Shown here: piece after piece, positions 18,152 to 26,694 of the stretch | Layout of the letters: each line of letters begins with the position of its first letter | How positions within the stretch are numbered: the stretch's first letter is position 1 | Assembly: GCA_900552335.1 (NCBI GenBank) | Contig: URZL01000001.1 | Coordinates: 1 to 64,000, forward strand | Direction: 5' to 3' | DNA length: 64,000 nt | DNA from: an uncultured Mycoplasmatota bacterium | Lineage (GTDB): Bacteria; Bacillota_I; Bacilli_A; RF39; UBA660 | Made by a program: the position numbers and the translations under genes | The notes under the pieces: model-generated | Seen by the model: only the letters and a program-made list of their open reading frames with translations | What the model was told of the DNA's origin: nothing | Database searches by the model: none

Positions 18152-18968
18152 CTATAATGACTATGAAACAACTTATAATTTAGTCCAAAATATAAAAGAT
18201 TATTCTAATTTAGATGAAATTGTTATTGTGGATAATGCTTCAAAAGATGATTCTTATGAAAAATTATTGAAATTACAAAATAAAAAAATAACCATTTTAA
18301 AAAATAGTTCTAATAAAGGTTATGGTTCTGGAATTAATTTAGGGGCCCGATACTTGATAGATAAATATCACAAATGTAATATTATTGTAAGTAATCCTGA
18401 CATTGTAATTGAAAATGAAGAAGTTATTTCTAAATTGATACAAACATTTTCTTTAGATGTAGCTGTAGTAGCGCCAGTTATTCGTGAACATGTTGGTTAT
18501 AGTAAAGGATGGAAACAACCAACTCCTTGGCAAGATATTTTATCCAATATTGTTTATTTACATAAAAAAATTCGTAATAAATATTTAGTTTATCCAAATA
18601 ATCATTACGTAAATCCTATTACAGAAGTGGATATTGTATCAGGGTGTTTCTTTGCTATTAGAAGTGATGTATTAAAACAGATTGATTTTTTTGATGAGAA
18701 TGTTTTTCTATATTATGAAGAAAATATATTATGCTCTAAATTAAAAAAATTTAATTTGAAAACAGTGATTAATACAGAAGTAGAAGTTTTTCATAATCAT
18801 TCTGTTACAATTGATAAAAGTATTAATCGTATTAATAAATATAAAATTTTGAAAAAAAGTCAAATGTATTTTGAAAAAAATTATAATTCAGCTAATTTAA
18901 TAGAAAGATTTTTGTTATGGTTTACTAGTAAAGTAACCTTAGGTATTTATTATTTATTTTTAAAGTAA
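18126..18968 (+). CDS. Family 2 glycosyltransferase (rhamnosyltransferase-like)
   Basis: This 280-residue protein has a GT2 GT-A fold: VVIINYNDYETTYNLV at the N-terminus, IVDNASKDDS, NKGYGSGINLG, an SNPDI acceptor of DxD type, and a late EENILCSKLKK (ED-type base) followed by a histidine-rich HNHSV segment. This arrangement resembles WbbL/RfbF-type rhamnosyltransferases. The start ATG 18126 follows GGAGG by five bases and overlaps the polymerase-like gene. It likely adds a sugar to a lipid-linked surface glycan on the cytoplasmic face. The sugar is not predictable. Confidence 0.85.
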   Translation: MKNCVVIINYNDYETTYNLVQNIKDYSNLDEIVIVDNASKDDSYEKLLKLQNKKITILKNSSNKGYGSGINLGARYLIDKYHKCNIIVSNPDIVIENEEVISKLIQTFSLDVAVVAPVIREHVGYSKGWKQPTPWQDILSNIVYLHKKIRNKYLVYPNNHYVNPITEVDIVSGCFFAIRSDVLKQIDFFDENVFLYYEENILCSKLKKFNLKTVINTEVEVFHNHSVTIDKSINRINKYKILKKSQMYFEKNYNSANLIERFLLWFTSKVTLGIYYLFLK

Positions 18969-19022
18969 TATTTTAAAAGTGATATCTTTTTGAAAACAAA
19001 GATAAAATTAGGAATTTTTATG

Positions 19023-19211
19023 GAAAGTCAAAGAAGTAAGAGAAATTGATGATGAAAAATATGGGTTTATTGAACATCTGCAACGGTAAGTATGTCTGAA
19101 TCAAACGTTTGGTATATACATAGATATGGTCGCATCTACAGCAATAACGCCCATAACACTACTATTGGTGTACGCCCAGTAATCACGATTCCAGGATCTA
19201 TTATTTCTTAA
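19023..19211 (+). pseudogene. Decayed 3' end of a surface-module gene (RPVI-type domain)
   Basis: The 331-base gap between two polysaccharide genes holds a recognisable gene end. From 19074 one frame reads TSATVSMSESNVWYIHRYGR and ends with IGVRPVITIPGSIIS before TAA (19209-19211). This matches the end of the module in the phosphoglycerate mutase fusion (YYWLMSTSAQN ... YYGIRPVITL). The residues before TSAT read WVY then TGA at 19071, where a Trp (TGG) is expected, and upstream frames are broken. The rest of the gene is gone. It ends with its own terminator. Confidence 0.75.
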
Positions 19212-19227
19212 TAAAATACCTAAAATA

Positions 19228-19249
19228 AGAAAGGCTTAGTGCCTTTTTT
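19228..19249 (+). terminator. Intrinsic terminator
   Basis: AAAGGC / GCCTTT hairpin with loop TTAGT and six T, after the decayed gene and before the ABC exporter genes. Confidence 0.85.
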
Positions 19250-19299
19250 CTTTTTCTATGTTATAATGATATAAGTAATAATGCGCTTGGAGGATTGTT

Positions 19300-20058
19300 A
19301 TGAAAAAAAGTACAAAAAAAAATCAAGATCAAAACTTAGCTATTGTAGTAAAAAATATGAGCAAAAGTTTCAAAATTTATTATGATAAACCAAATACGTT
19401 AAAAGAAAGATTATTATTTTGGAAAAGAAATAATACAGAAATAAGACCAATTTTAACAAATGTTAATCTACAAATAAAAAAAGGTGAAACAGTAGCTTTG
19501 ATTGGAACAAATGGCAGTGGTAAATCCACTTTACTAAAATTAATGACTAAAATTATTTATCCAAATGAAGGAAGTATTCAAACTTATGGAAAATTAACTT
19601 CTTTATTAGAATTAGGAGCAGGATTTCATCCTGATTTTACAGGTAGAGAAAATATTTATTTTAATGCCTCTATCTTTGGATTAACAAAAAAAGAAATTGA
19701 TAAAAGATTAGATAGCATTATTGAATTTTCGGAATTAGGTGAATTCATTGATAATCCTGTTCGAACTTACTCATCCGGTATGTATATGCGTTTAGCATTC
19801 TCAGTAGCTATTAATGTAGATGCTGAAATCTTATTAATTGATGAAATTTTAGCAGTAGGTGATCAACATTTCCAAGAAAAATGTTTTAATAAATTACATG
19901 AATTAAAAAAATCTGGAAAGACAATTGTTATTGTTACTCACGATATGAATTCCGTTAAAAATTTGTGTGATAGAGCAATTTGGATTTATGAAGGAAAAGT
20001 AAAAATGGATGGACCATCTAATACAGTAGTAGATGAGTATCTAAAAATCTGTGGATAG
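19300..20058 (+). CDS. ABC transporter ATPase for surface polysaccharide export (TagH/Wzt-like)
   Basis: This 252-residue ATPase has Walker A GTNGSGKST, the signature YSSGMYMRLAFS, Walker B ILLIDEILAVGD and a switch His in VTHDMN. The N-terminal SFKIYYDKPNTLKERLLFW segment and LLELGAGFHPDFTGRENI are typical of TagH, RfbB and Wzt exporters of teichoic acids or O-antigens. It ends just after the nucleotide-binding domain and has no C-terminal glycan-binding domain. The permease gene follows after eight bases. The pair would flip a finished lipid-linked polymer outward. A GGAGG site precedes the start. Confidence 0.93.
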   Translation: MKKSTKKNQDQNLAIVVKNMSKSFKIYYDKPNTLKERLLFWKRNNTEIRPILTNVNLQIKKGETVALIGTNGSGKSTLLKLMTKIIYPNEGSIQTYGKLTSLLELGAGFHPDFTGRENIYFNASIFGLTKKEIDKRLDSIIEFSELGEFIDNPVRTYSSGMYMRLAFSVAINVDAEILLIDEILAVGDQHFQEKCFNKLHELKKSGKTIVIVTHDMNSVKNLCDRAIWIYEGKVKMDGPSNTVVDEYLKICG

Positions 20059-20066
20059 GTGATAAA

Positions 20067-20843
20067 ATGAAAGTATTTAAAGATTTATATCAGTATAGAG
20101 AATTATTAAAAACAAATGTAAAAAAAGAGATTAGAGGAAAATATAAAGGTTCTTTTCTAGGAGTATTATGGAGTTTTGTCAACCCTCTTTTAATGGTTCT
20201 AGTATATGCAATTGTATTTCCATACATTATGCGTGTTCAACAAGATAATTATTTGATTTTTCTAATTGTAGCTATTATTCCATGGAATTTTTTTACAACT
20301 GTAATTGCACAAGGATCTATTACGGTTAGAACCAATGGAAATATCATAAAAAAAGTATATTTCCCTAGAGAAATTTTACCCATTTCTGTTGTTGTAAGTG
20401 GATTAGTAAACTTTTTAATTTCTTGCCTTATTATTTTTATCTTTTTAATTGGAAGTGGTATTGGATTATCTTGGTATTTATTATTACTTCCTGTAATTGC
20501 TATCATAGAATTTATGCTGTCTTTAGGAATTGTCTTTATCGTAAGTTCTATCAATATCTATGTAAGAGATTTAGAATATATCGTAAATTTTATCATTAGT
20601 TTATTATTTTATGCTACTCCAGTTTTATATAATATTAATATGTTTGAAGGCAGCTGGATTGCTAAATTATTAATGTTAAATCCGATGACTCACATAATTA
20701 ATGCTTATCGTGATATTATGTATTATCAAACTTTACCGAATATGAAATACTTAAGTATTGTTGCATTTGCTAGTTTTATTATCATGATTATTGGATATAA
20801 AATTTTCAAAAAACTAGAAAAAGGATTTGCGGAGGAAGTATAA
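20067..20843 (+). CDS. ABC-2 type polysaccharide export permease (TagG/Wzm-like)
   Basis: This 258-residue protein has six hydrophobic helices and the family segments KKEIRGKYKGSFLGVLWSFVNPLLM and INIYVRDLEYIVNF, plus LLMLNPMTHIINAYRDIMYY near the end. These mark the membrane subunit of TagGH/Wzm-Wzt exporters. It works with the ATPase encoded just upstream. The stop overlaps the next start (position 20843), so the glycosyltransferase that follows is in the same operon. Length is normal for the family. Confidence 0.92.
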   Translation: MKVFKDLYQYRELLKTNVKKEIRGKYKGSFLGVLWSFVNPLLMVLVYAIVFPYIMRVQQDNYLIFLIVAIIPWNFFTTVIAQGSITVRTNGNIIKKVYFPREILPISVVVSGLVNFLISCLIIFIFLIGSGIGLSWYLLLLPVIAIIEFMLSLGIVFIVSSINIYVRDLEYIVNFIISLLFYATPVLYNINMFEGSWIAKLLMLNPMTHIINAYRDIMYYQTLPNMKYLSIVAFASFIIMIIGYKIFKKLEKGFAEEV

Positions 20844-21688
20844 TGATAGCATTCATTATTTTACATTATAAAAATTTAAAAGATACGATAGAGTGTATTG
20901 AATCCATTCAAAAACAAGAAACCGATAAAGAGGTTAAAATTGTAGTAGTGGATAATCATACATTAACAGAAAAAGAAGAAAATAAATTGCAAAAATATAA
21001 TGTAGATTTAATTAAATTAGATGAAAATATAGGATTTGCAAAAGCAAATAATATTGGTTGTAAATATGCTATTAAAAATTATAAGCCAGACTATTTAGTA
21101 GTAAGCAACAATGATATTATTATTAGACAAAAAGGTTTTATCGAAAAGATATATGCAGAAGAAAAATTTGATATATTAGGTCCAATGATATTAACAAAAC
21201 ATGGACAGTCTGTTAATCCTTTTCCTGTGTATAAAACGTTAGAAGAAGTTGAAAACCAAATAAACAAAACTAAAAAATTGATTCAGATATATCAAAGTAT
21301 CATACTTAGAAATTTACTTAAAATATATATAAAGCTAAAATCCAAAATAAAAGGAGAAAGATTGGTAACAAATGGTGTAAAAAAAGAATACAATGTAGCG
21401 CTACATGGATGTTTTCTAATCTTTTCCAAACATTACTATAAAAAATATAAAGATGTTTTTTATAATGAAACATTTCTTTATCATGAGGAAGAATTCTTAT
21501 ATCAAAGAATCATTAAAGATCAATTAATATCCATATATGATCCAAAGTTAAAAGTATTCCATAAAGAGGGTGCTTCTTTAAATAGTGCAATCAAAGAAGA
21601 GTATCCAAAATTAATATTTAGAAATAAAGAAATTTTGAAATCATTAGAATTATTAGAACAACAAATGAAGGAGATGTGTGATGAATGA
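20843..21688 (+). CDS. Family 2 glycosyltransferase
   Basis: This 281-residue protein begins FIILHYKNLKDTIECIESI, has VVVDNHT, NIGFAKANNIG and VSNNDI (DxD-like), and a late YHEEEFLYQRI (base) followed by the HKEGAS segment, all typical of cytoplasmic GT2 enzymes. A basic insertion of about 60 residues (about 135-185) separates the two halves. It overlaps the permease gene by one base and the next glycosyltransferase by four. It likely adds a sugar during assembly of the exported polymer. Confidence 0.83.
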   Translation: MIAFIILHYKNLKDTIECIESIQKQETDKEVKIVVVDNHTLTEKEENKLQKYNVDLIKLDENIGFAKANNIGCKYAIKNYKPDYLVVSNNDIIIRQKGFIEKIYAEEKFDILGPMILTKHGQSVNPFPVYKTLEEVENQINKTKKLIQIYQSIILRNLLKIYIKLKSKIKGERLVTNGVKKEYNVALHGCFLIFSKHYYKKYKDVFYNETFLYHEEEFLYQRIIKDQLISIYDPKLKVFHKEGASLNSAIKEEYPKLIFRNKEILKSLELLEQQMKEMCDE

Positions 21689-23601
21689 AAAATCCAAAAA
21701 TATCAGTAATTGTTAGCGTATATAACACAGAAAAATACATAGAAAAATGTCTAGATAGTTTATTGAATCAAACATATAGCAATATAGAAATTGTAGTGAT
21801 TAATGATTGCTCAACAGATGGAAGTTTAAAAATATTAAAAAAGTACGCAAAAAAATATGATAATATGATTTTGATTGAAAATAAGGAAAATAAAGGTTTA
21901 TCTTATTCTAGAAATGTAGGTTTAGAAAAAGCTACAGGTGAATACATTGGTTACATTGATTCAGATGATTACGTAGATTCTACTTACTATGAACAAATGA
22001 TGAAGGCTATAAAAAAAGAAAAATCGGAAATTGCAATAGCCGATATGAAAATTGTCTATGAAGATGGAAGTTTTCCTGATTATGTAAGTAAAGGGTGCAA
22101 TGGAGAAGTTAATACGCTTAATATCATAAAAAATGGTTTAGCAGCATCCGCTTGTAATAAATTATTTAAAAGAGAAATTATTGAAAAATATAAGTTTTCA
22201 GAAGGAAAATTAAATGAAGATTTAGCCGTTATTTTGCCATCTATTGTAGCAGCTAAAAAGATCTCTTATGTAGAAAACAATAATTATTATTATGTTCAAC
22301 ATACTGGATCTATTCAAAATTCTAGATTTTCTGATCGAAGATTTGATATTTTTTACGGTGTAGAACTAACATTAAAAAGAATAAAAGGTTGTAAAAATTA
22401 TGCAAAAATTTCACAAGCAATCATTTATGAACAATTAATCGTTTTATTAATTTATGTTATTCCAAAAGAAAAAAACTTAATTAGAAGACATCATATTCTA
22501 AAAAAATACAATCAATTATCTAAAAAATACAATATTAGAAAAAATCAATATTTTTGGAAATTTTTAGAAGAACAGGGTAGAAAACATGCTATCTATTACA
22601 AAATTTTATTCAAATTAAATTGCAATGGATTATACATTTTAGCAGATTTATGGATGTTAATGTATGATGTACTACGTTCTTTGTTAAAAGCAAAAAATGT
22701 TAAAACAGATGCTAATATGGATGATTTAATTGAAAAAGCAAAAGAACAAAGCAAATTAAATGAAAAAGTAAGTGTATCTGTTGTCATACCAAACTATAAC
22801 TACAAGAGATTTTTGTATCAAAGATTATATAGTATTTTATCTCAAAAAGAAAAAATTAATGAAATTATTATATTAGATGATTGTTCAACGGATGATAGTC
22901 GTAAAGAAATTGATAAAATTGTAGCTGAACTAGAAAAATATATTGACATTAAAAAAGTTTATAACGAAAAAAATAGTGGTTCTGCTTTTAAACAATGGGA
23001 AAAAGGGTTTAGTTTAGCAAAAAGCGAATATGTTTGGATAGCAGAAGCCGATGATTACTGTTCCGATAAATTATTAAAACAATTAGTAAGACCAGTAGTT
23101 AAAAATAGAGATATTATTATTAGTTATGCAGATACTGCTTTTATTGATACCGTTGGAAATTATTTAGTGAAATCCATTGTTCCAGAAATTGACATTTTAA
23201 ATACTGGACATTGGAATCGTAACTATGTAAACAATGGAAAAGATGAATTTAATCATTACACTTATCTAAATTGTACGATAGCTAATGTTTCATCTTGTAT
23301 CATTAAAAATAATAATTATAGTAGATTTTTTAAAGAATCGGGAAAATTTAAACAATGTGGTGACTGGTTACTGTATGCCAATATCATGCAATTAGGGGAT
23401 GTGGCTTATTCTCGTCAAACATTGAATTATTATCGTATACATGGTTCTAATGTTAGTAGTGTCACTAAAAAACAAGCTCATATGGATGAAATGAAAAGAG
23501 TCCATGGCTATTTTGATGAAACATATGGTTTAAATAAAAAACAAAAAGAAAATATAAATAAAAGATATAAAATTTTAGCAAAAGCATGGAAACTTAAATA
23601 A
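21685..23601 (+). CDS. Bifunctional glycosyltransferase with two GT2 domains
   Basis: This 638-residue protein carries two GT2 domains. The first (about 1-300) has VIVSVYNTEKYIEKCLDSLL, VINDCSTDGS, RNVGLEKATGEYIGYIDSDD and a LNEDLAV base. The second starts near residue 361 with VSVVIPNYNYKRFLYQRLY, LDDCSTDDS and VWIAEADDYCSD. The order resembles two-domain wall teichoic acid or capsule transferases that add alternating sugars. A basic linker joins the halves. It overlaps the previous gene by four bases and ends at a strong terminator, so it closes the exporter operon. Confidence 0.85.
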   Translation: MKNPKISVIVSVYNTEKYIEKCLDSLLNQTYSNIEIVVINDCSTDGSLKILKKYAKKYDNMILIENKENKGLSYSRNVGLEKATGEYIGYIDSDDYVDSTYYEQMMKAIKKEKSEIAIADMKIVYEDGSFPDYVSKGCNGEVNTLNIIKNGLAASACNKLFKREIIEKYKFSEGKLNEDLAVILPSIVAAKKISYVENNNYYYVQHTGSIQNSRFSDRRFDIFYGVELTLKRIKGCKNYAKISQAIIYEQLIVLLIYVIPKEKNLIRRHHILKKYNQLSKKYNIRKNQYFWKFLEEQGRKHAIYYKILFKLNCNGLYILADLWMLMYDVLRSLLKAKNVKTDANMDDLIEKAKEQSKLNEKVSVSVVIPNYNYKRFLYQRLYSILSQKEKINEIIILDDCSTDDSRKEIDKIVAELEKYIDIKKVYNEKNSGSAFKQWEKGFSLAKSEYVWIAEADDYCSDKLLKQLVRPVVKNRDIIISYADTAFIDTVGNYLVKSIVPEIDILNTGHWNRNYVNNGKDEFNHYTYLNCTIANVSSCIIKNNNYSRFFKESGKFKQCGDWLLYANIMQLGDVAYSRQTLNYYRIHGSNVSSVTKKQAHMDEMKRVHGYFDETYGLNKKQKENINKRYKILAKAWKLK

Positions 23602-23630
23602 ATATGACTAGTAAATTAGTCATATTTTTT
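23600..23630 (+). terminator. Intrinsic terminator closing the polysaccharide operon
   Basis: Perfect ten-base stem AATATGACTA / TAGTCATATT, six-base loop, then T run; begins at the stop codon. Confidence 0.9.
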
Positions 23631-23656
23631 GTATAATGGTACAAGAGGTGACTTGT

Positions 23657-24070
23657 ATGAAAAAATTAATCAATCAAATTGCTAAATTCGGTGTAGTTGG
23701 TATTATAGCAACCTTAATTGATTATATATTACTATTTATATTAACGGATGTATTTAAAATTTATTATATGACTTCATCCATTATTTCTTTTTCTGTATCT
23801 TTAATTTTTAACTACATAGCTAGTATAAAGTGGGTGTTTAATGTAGAACATAAGCAAACCTATAAAGATGGATTGTTATTTTTAATCTTTAGTCTAATTG
23901 GATTATGGATTAATCAAGAAGTAATGTATTTAACAGTAGAAAAACTAGGAATTTATTATATGATTAGTAAAATATTTGCTACTGGTATTGTTATGGTTTG
24001 GAACTTTATAACAAGAAAGATATTTATTGAAAATTATGAAAAAGTAGTAGCTTTTTTAAAAAAGTCATAA
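23657..24070 (+). CDS. GtrA-family lipid-linked sugar flippase
   Basis: This 137-residue protein has four hydrophobic helices and the GtrA/DPMS opening KFGVVGIIATLIDYILLFIL, the FNYIASIKWVF segment and the closing NFITRKIFIF-like region (NFITRKIFIEN). GtrA-type proteins are thought to move undecaprenyl-phosphate-linked sugars across the membrane. A GtrB-type synthase and a GT-C transferase follow in the same direction, the set expected of a three-component glycosylation system. ATG 23657 after AGAGGTGA was chosen over the upstream in-frame ATG at 23636, which overlaps a TATAAT box. Confidence 0.9.
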   Translation: MKKLINQIAKFGVVGIIATLIDYILLFILTDVFKIYYMTSSIISFSVSLIFNYIASIKWVFNVEHKQTYKDGLLFLIFSLIGLWINQEVMYLTVEKLGIYYMISKIFATGIVMVWNFITRKIFIENYEKVVAFLKKS

Positions 24071-24094
24071 TCTTGTGTTCTGGGAGGTAAAATC

Positions 24095-25624
24095 ATGCAA
24101 AAAATATGTCAAAATATAACACTAGTAATGTGTAGCATTCTGTTTATCATCGTATTTTTGTTTTCTCTTTTTTATAATTCGAATGTTACCTACGATGACA
24201 AACCATTATTAAGTATTCTATTTTCTATTTTTGTTCTCCTTTTTTGGGGAATCCTTTATTTTTTCCTCAACAAGAAAATAAAAAATATTTCTAAAAAAGG
24301 AACCATCTTTTTTCTTTTCTTTTACTTTTTAATGGTATCACTTCTTCAAATTTTAGTATTAAAGCAATTGTCGGTAAAACCATCTTGGGACTTTGGCGTA
24401 GTATTCAATAATGCTGAAGACTTTGTCTTAACAGGAACCAGAAGTTTAGATTCATATCCGGAATATTTTCAACTATTTCCAAATAATATAATGTTATTTT
24501 CTCTTTTGGTTGTATTTATTAAAGTAGGTTTAATATTAAATATCGCACCATTATATTCTGGATATATTATGAATATTTTGTTTATCGACTTATCTTTATT
24601 TTTATTGTACTTGACCATCAAAAATACAGCAAGTGAAAAAAATGCTATATTTGGTTTAATAGTTATTTCCTTTTTTATTCCCATTTTCTTATATACACCA
24701 ATTATATATTCAGATACTTTGTCTTTATTTATACCAATCCTTTTTGTTTATTTATATTCAAAAGTAAAAGATGAACAAAATAAAAAAAATTGGCTGACAT
24801 TTTTAGGAATTGGAATTACCTTGTTTTTAGGAAAAGAACTAAAAGTTACATCGTGGATTATATTCATTGCCCTAACAATTAAGTATTTTACCGAACACTT
24901 CAAAGTAAAAAAAGTTTTATTTCTTTTTCTAAGTATTTTTATGTTTTTTATCTGTGAAGCAACCTTTCAGACATTGATTGTAAAAAATCAAAAATTTCAA
25001 TTTCAAATAGATGGTTATGAAACAATTCCTGCTACCCACTGGATAATGATGGGAGTAGAAGATATTGATAAGAATAATACAAGTAGAATGAGTTATGGTG
25101 GTTATAATGAGTTAGATTATAAACTAACAGAAAGTTATCATTCAAAAAAAGAAGCAATGATATTTAATATCAAAGAATATGTAAATAGGGTAAATAAAAT
25201 GGGAATGATTGGTTATTCCAATTACTTAATCCATAAAGCCGTTAATACATGGACAGATGGATATTATTATAGTAATATGAAATTATTAAGACAACCATAT
25301 CATCCAGATAGTTTTTTATACAATTTATTATTTGTAAATAACATAACTGTTACTTTATTCAATGCCTATACACAAGGAGTAACTTATGCCTTTATCATGA
25401 TTGTTATGATTGGAAGTTTGATAAAATTACAGACAAAAGATCATTCATTAGACTATTTAAGATTGACTTTGATAGGTTTATTTATCTTTTTCTTGTTGTG
25501 GGAAAATAGAAGTAGATATATATTCAATTACATTCCTATTTTTGTATTAATAATAGTGGAATTCTATATTTTTATCTATCAAAAATATATTAAAAAAGAT
25601 AATCTTAAAAATCAAACTAATTGA
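24095..25624 (+). CDS. GT-C fold membrane glycosyltransferase
   Basis: This 509-residue protein has about eleven to twelve hydrophobic helices. The first outer loop contains KPSWDFGVVFNNAEDFV with acidic residues, and a second large outer loop (about 300-390) is rich in Tyr, Trp and Asn. This is the layout of GT-C enzymes (PMT/ArnT/YfhO-like) that use lipid-phosphate sugars outside the membrane. Its position between GtrA and GtrB genes supports a role as the transferase of a three-component system decorating a surface polymer. The acceptor is unknown. Confidence 0.78.
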   Translation: MQKICQNITLVMCSILFIIVFLFSLFYNSNVTYDDKPLLSILFSIFVLLFWGILYFFLNKKIKNISKKGTIFFLFFYFLMVSLLQILVLKQLSVKPSWDFGVVFNNAEDFVLTGTRSLDSYPEYFQLFPNNIMLFSLLVVFIKVGLILNIAPLYSGYIMNILFIDLSLFLLYLTIKNTASEKNAIFGLIVISFFIPIFLYTPIIYSDTLSLFIPILFVYLYSKVKDEQNKKNWLTFLGIGITLFLGKELKVTSWIIFIALTIKYFTEHFKVKKVLFLFLSIFMFFICEATFQTLIVKNQKFQFQIDGYETIPATHWIMMGVEDIDKNNTSRMSYGGYNELDYKLTESYHSKKEAMIFNIKEYVNRVNKMGMIGYSNYLIHKAVNTWTDGYYYSNMKLLRQPYHPDSFLYNLLFVNNITVTLFNAYTQGVTYAFIMIVMIGSLIKLQTKDHSLDYLRLTLIGLFIFFLLWENRSRYIFNYIPIFVLIIVEFYIFIYQKYIKKDNLKNQTN

Positions 25625-25681
25625 TTCTATTGCAAATAAATGAAAAAAATATTATGATATAAATTAGTAAGGAGAATTTTT

Positions 25682-26629
25682 ATGAATACATTATATGTTG
25701 TAGTACCATGTTATAATGAAGAAGAAGTATTAGAAGAAACAACAAAACGTTTAAAGGAAAAATTAACAAATTTAATTAACCAAAAAAAAATATCCAAAAA
25801 TAGTAAAGTAATGTATGTAAATGATGGTTCTAAAGATAAAACTTGGGAATTAATTAAAAAAATTTCTAAAGATACCATGTTTACAGGTATTTCTTTATCC
25901 CGAAATAGAGGACATCAAAATGCTTTATTAGCAGGACTTATGACAGCAAAAGAAAAAGCAGATATTATTATCAGTATGGATGCAGATCTACAAGATGATA
26001 TTAATGCTATAGATGAAATGATAAAAAAATATGAAGAAGGAAACGAAATTGTTTATGGTGTTAGAAGCAGTAGAAAAAAAGACTCTTGGTTCAAAAAAAC
26101 AACTGCAGAAGCCTTTTATAAATTTATGAAAATAATGGGAGTTGATATTATTTTTAATCATGCAGATTACCGTTTAGCAAGTAAAAAGGTTTTAAATGAA
26201 TTAGAAAAATTTGAAGAAGTAAACCTTTTTCTAAGAGGAATTTTCCCACTTATCGGATACAAATACGATATTGTTTATTATGAGAGAAATGAACGATTTG
26301 CTGGAGAAAGTAAATATCCCCTAAAAAAAATGTTAAATTTTGCTTGGGATGGGATTACGTCTTTTAGTGTGAAACCAATTCGCTTTGTTTTAACATTAGG
26401 TATTATTATTTTTACCATTAGTATTGTTATGATTATTTATTCACTATTATCTAAGTTATTAGGTAATGCTGTAGATGGATGGACTTTTCTATCTTGTTCT
26501 ATATGGTTTGTATCAGGTATTCAAATGCTTTCACTTGGTATTATTGGTGAATACATTGGAAAAAGTTATAATGAGGTAAAAAAGAGACCTAGATATATTA
26601 TTAGTGAAGATTTAAGTAAAAATGTGTAG
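25682..26629 (+). CDS. GtrB/DPM1-type polyprenyl-phosphate glycosyltransferase
   Basis: This 315-residue protein combines a cytoplasmic GT2 domain with two C-terminal membrane helices (about 236-258 and 270-295). Motifs: VVPCYNEEEVLEET, VNDGSKDKT, SRNRGHQNALLAGL, MDADLQDD (about 99-106), FAGESKYPLKKM and GEYIGKSYNEVKKRPRYI near the end, as in GtrB, CsbB and YkcC. It would make undecaprenyl-phosphate-linked sugar for flipping by GtrA and use by the GT-C enzyme. The stop codon lies inside the terminator hairpin. Confidence 0.93.
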   Translation: MNTLYVVVPCYNEEEVLEETTKRLKEKLTNLINQKKISKNSKVMYVNDGSKDKTWELIKKISKDTMFTGISLSRNRGHQNALLAGLMTAKEKADIIISMDADLQDDINAIDEMIKKYEEGNEIVYGVRSSRKKDSWFKKTTAEAFYKFMKIMGVDIIFNHADYRLASKKVLNELEKFEEVNLFLRGIFPLIGYKYDIVYYERNERFAGESKYPLKKMLNFAWDGITSFSVKPIRFVLTLGIIIFTISIVMIIYSLLSKLLGNAVDGWTFLSCSIWFVSGIQMLSLGIIGEYIGKSYNEVKKRPRYIISEDLSKNV

Positions 26630-26643
26630 CAACACATTTTTTT
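26618..26643 (+). terminator. Intrinsic terminator after the GtrB-type gene
   Basis: AAAAATGTGT / ACACATTTTT stem with loop AGCA and T run; includes the TAG stop. Confidence 0.85.
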
Positions 26644-26694
26644 CGTAGATAAAATAGATAAAATAAGTTATAATAATATAGGAGTGTGATAGCA

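Noticed and set aside
19071..19073. TGA where Trp is expected in the RPVI-type pseudogene, suggesting TGA might code Trp
   Set aside because: Several intact genes end in TGA here (glycosyltransferase at 20843, GT-C gene at 24095, rlmCD, scpB, the Alg14-like gene), and Trp is coded TGG. The standard code holds; the TGA is a broken codon.
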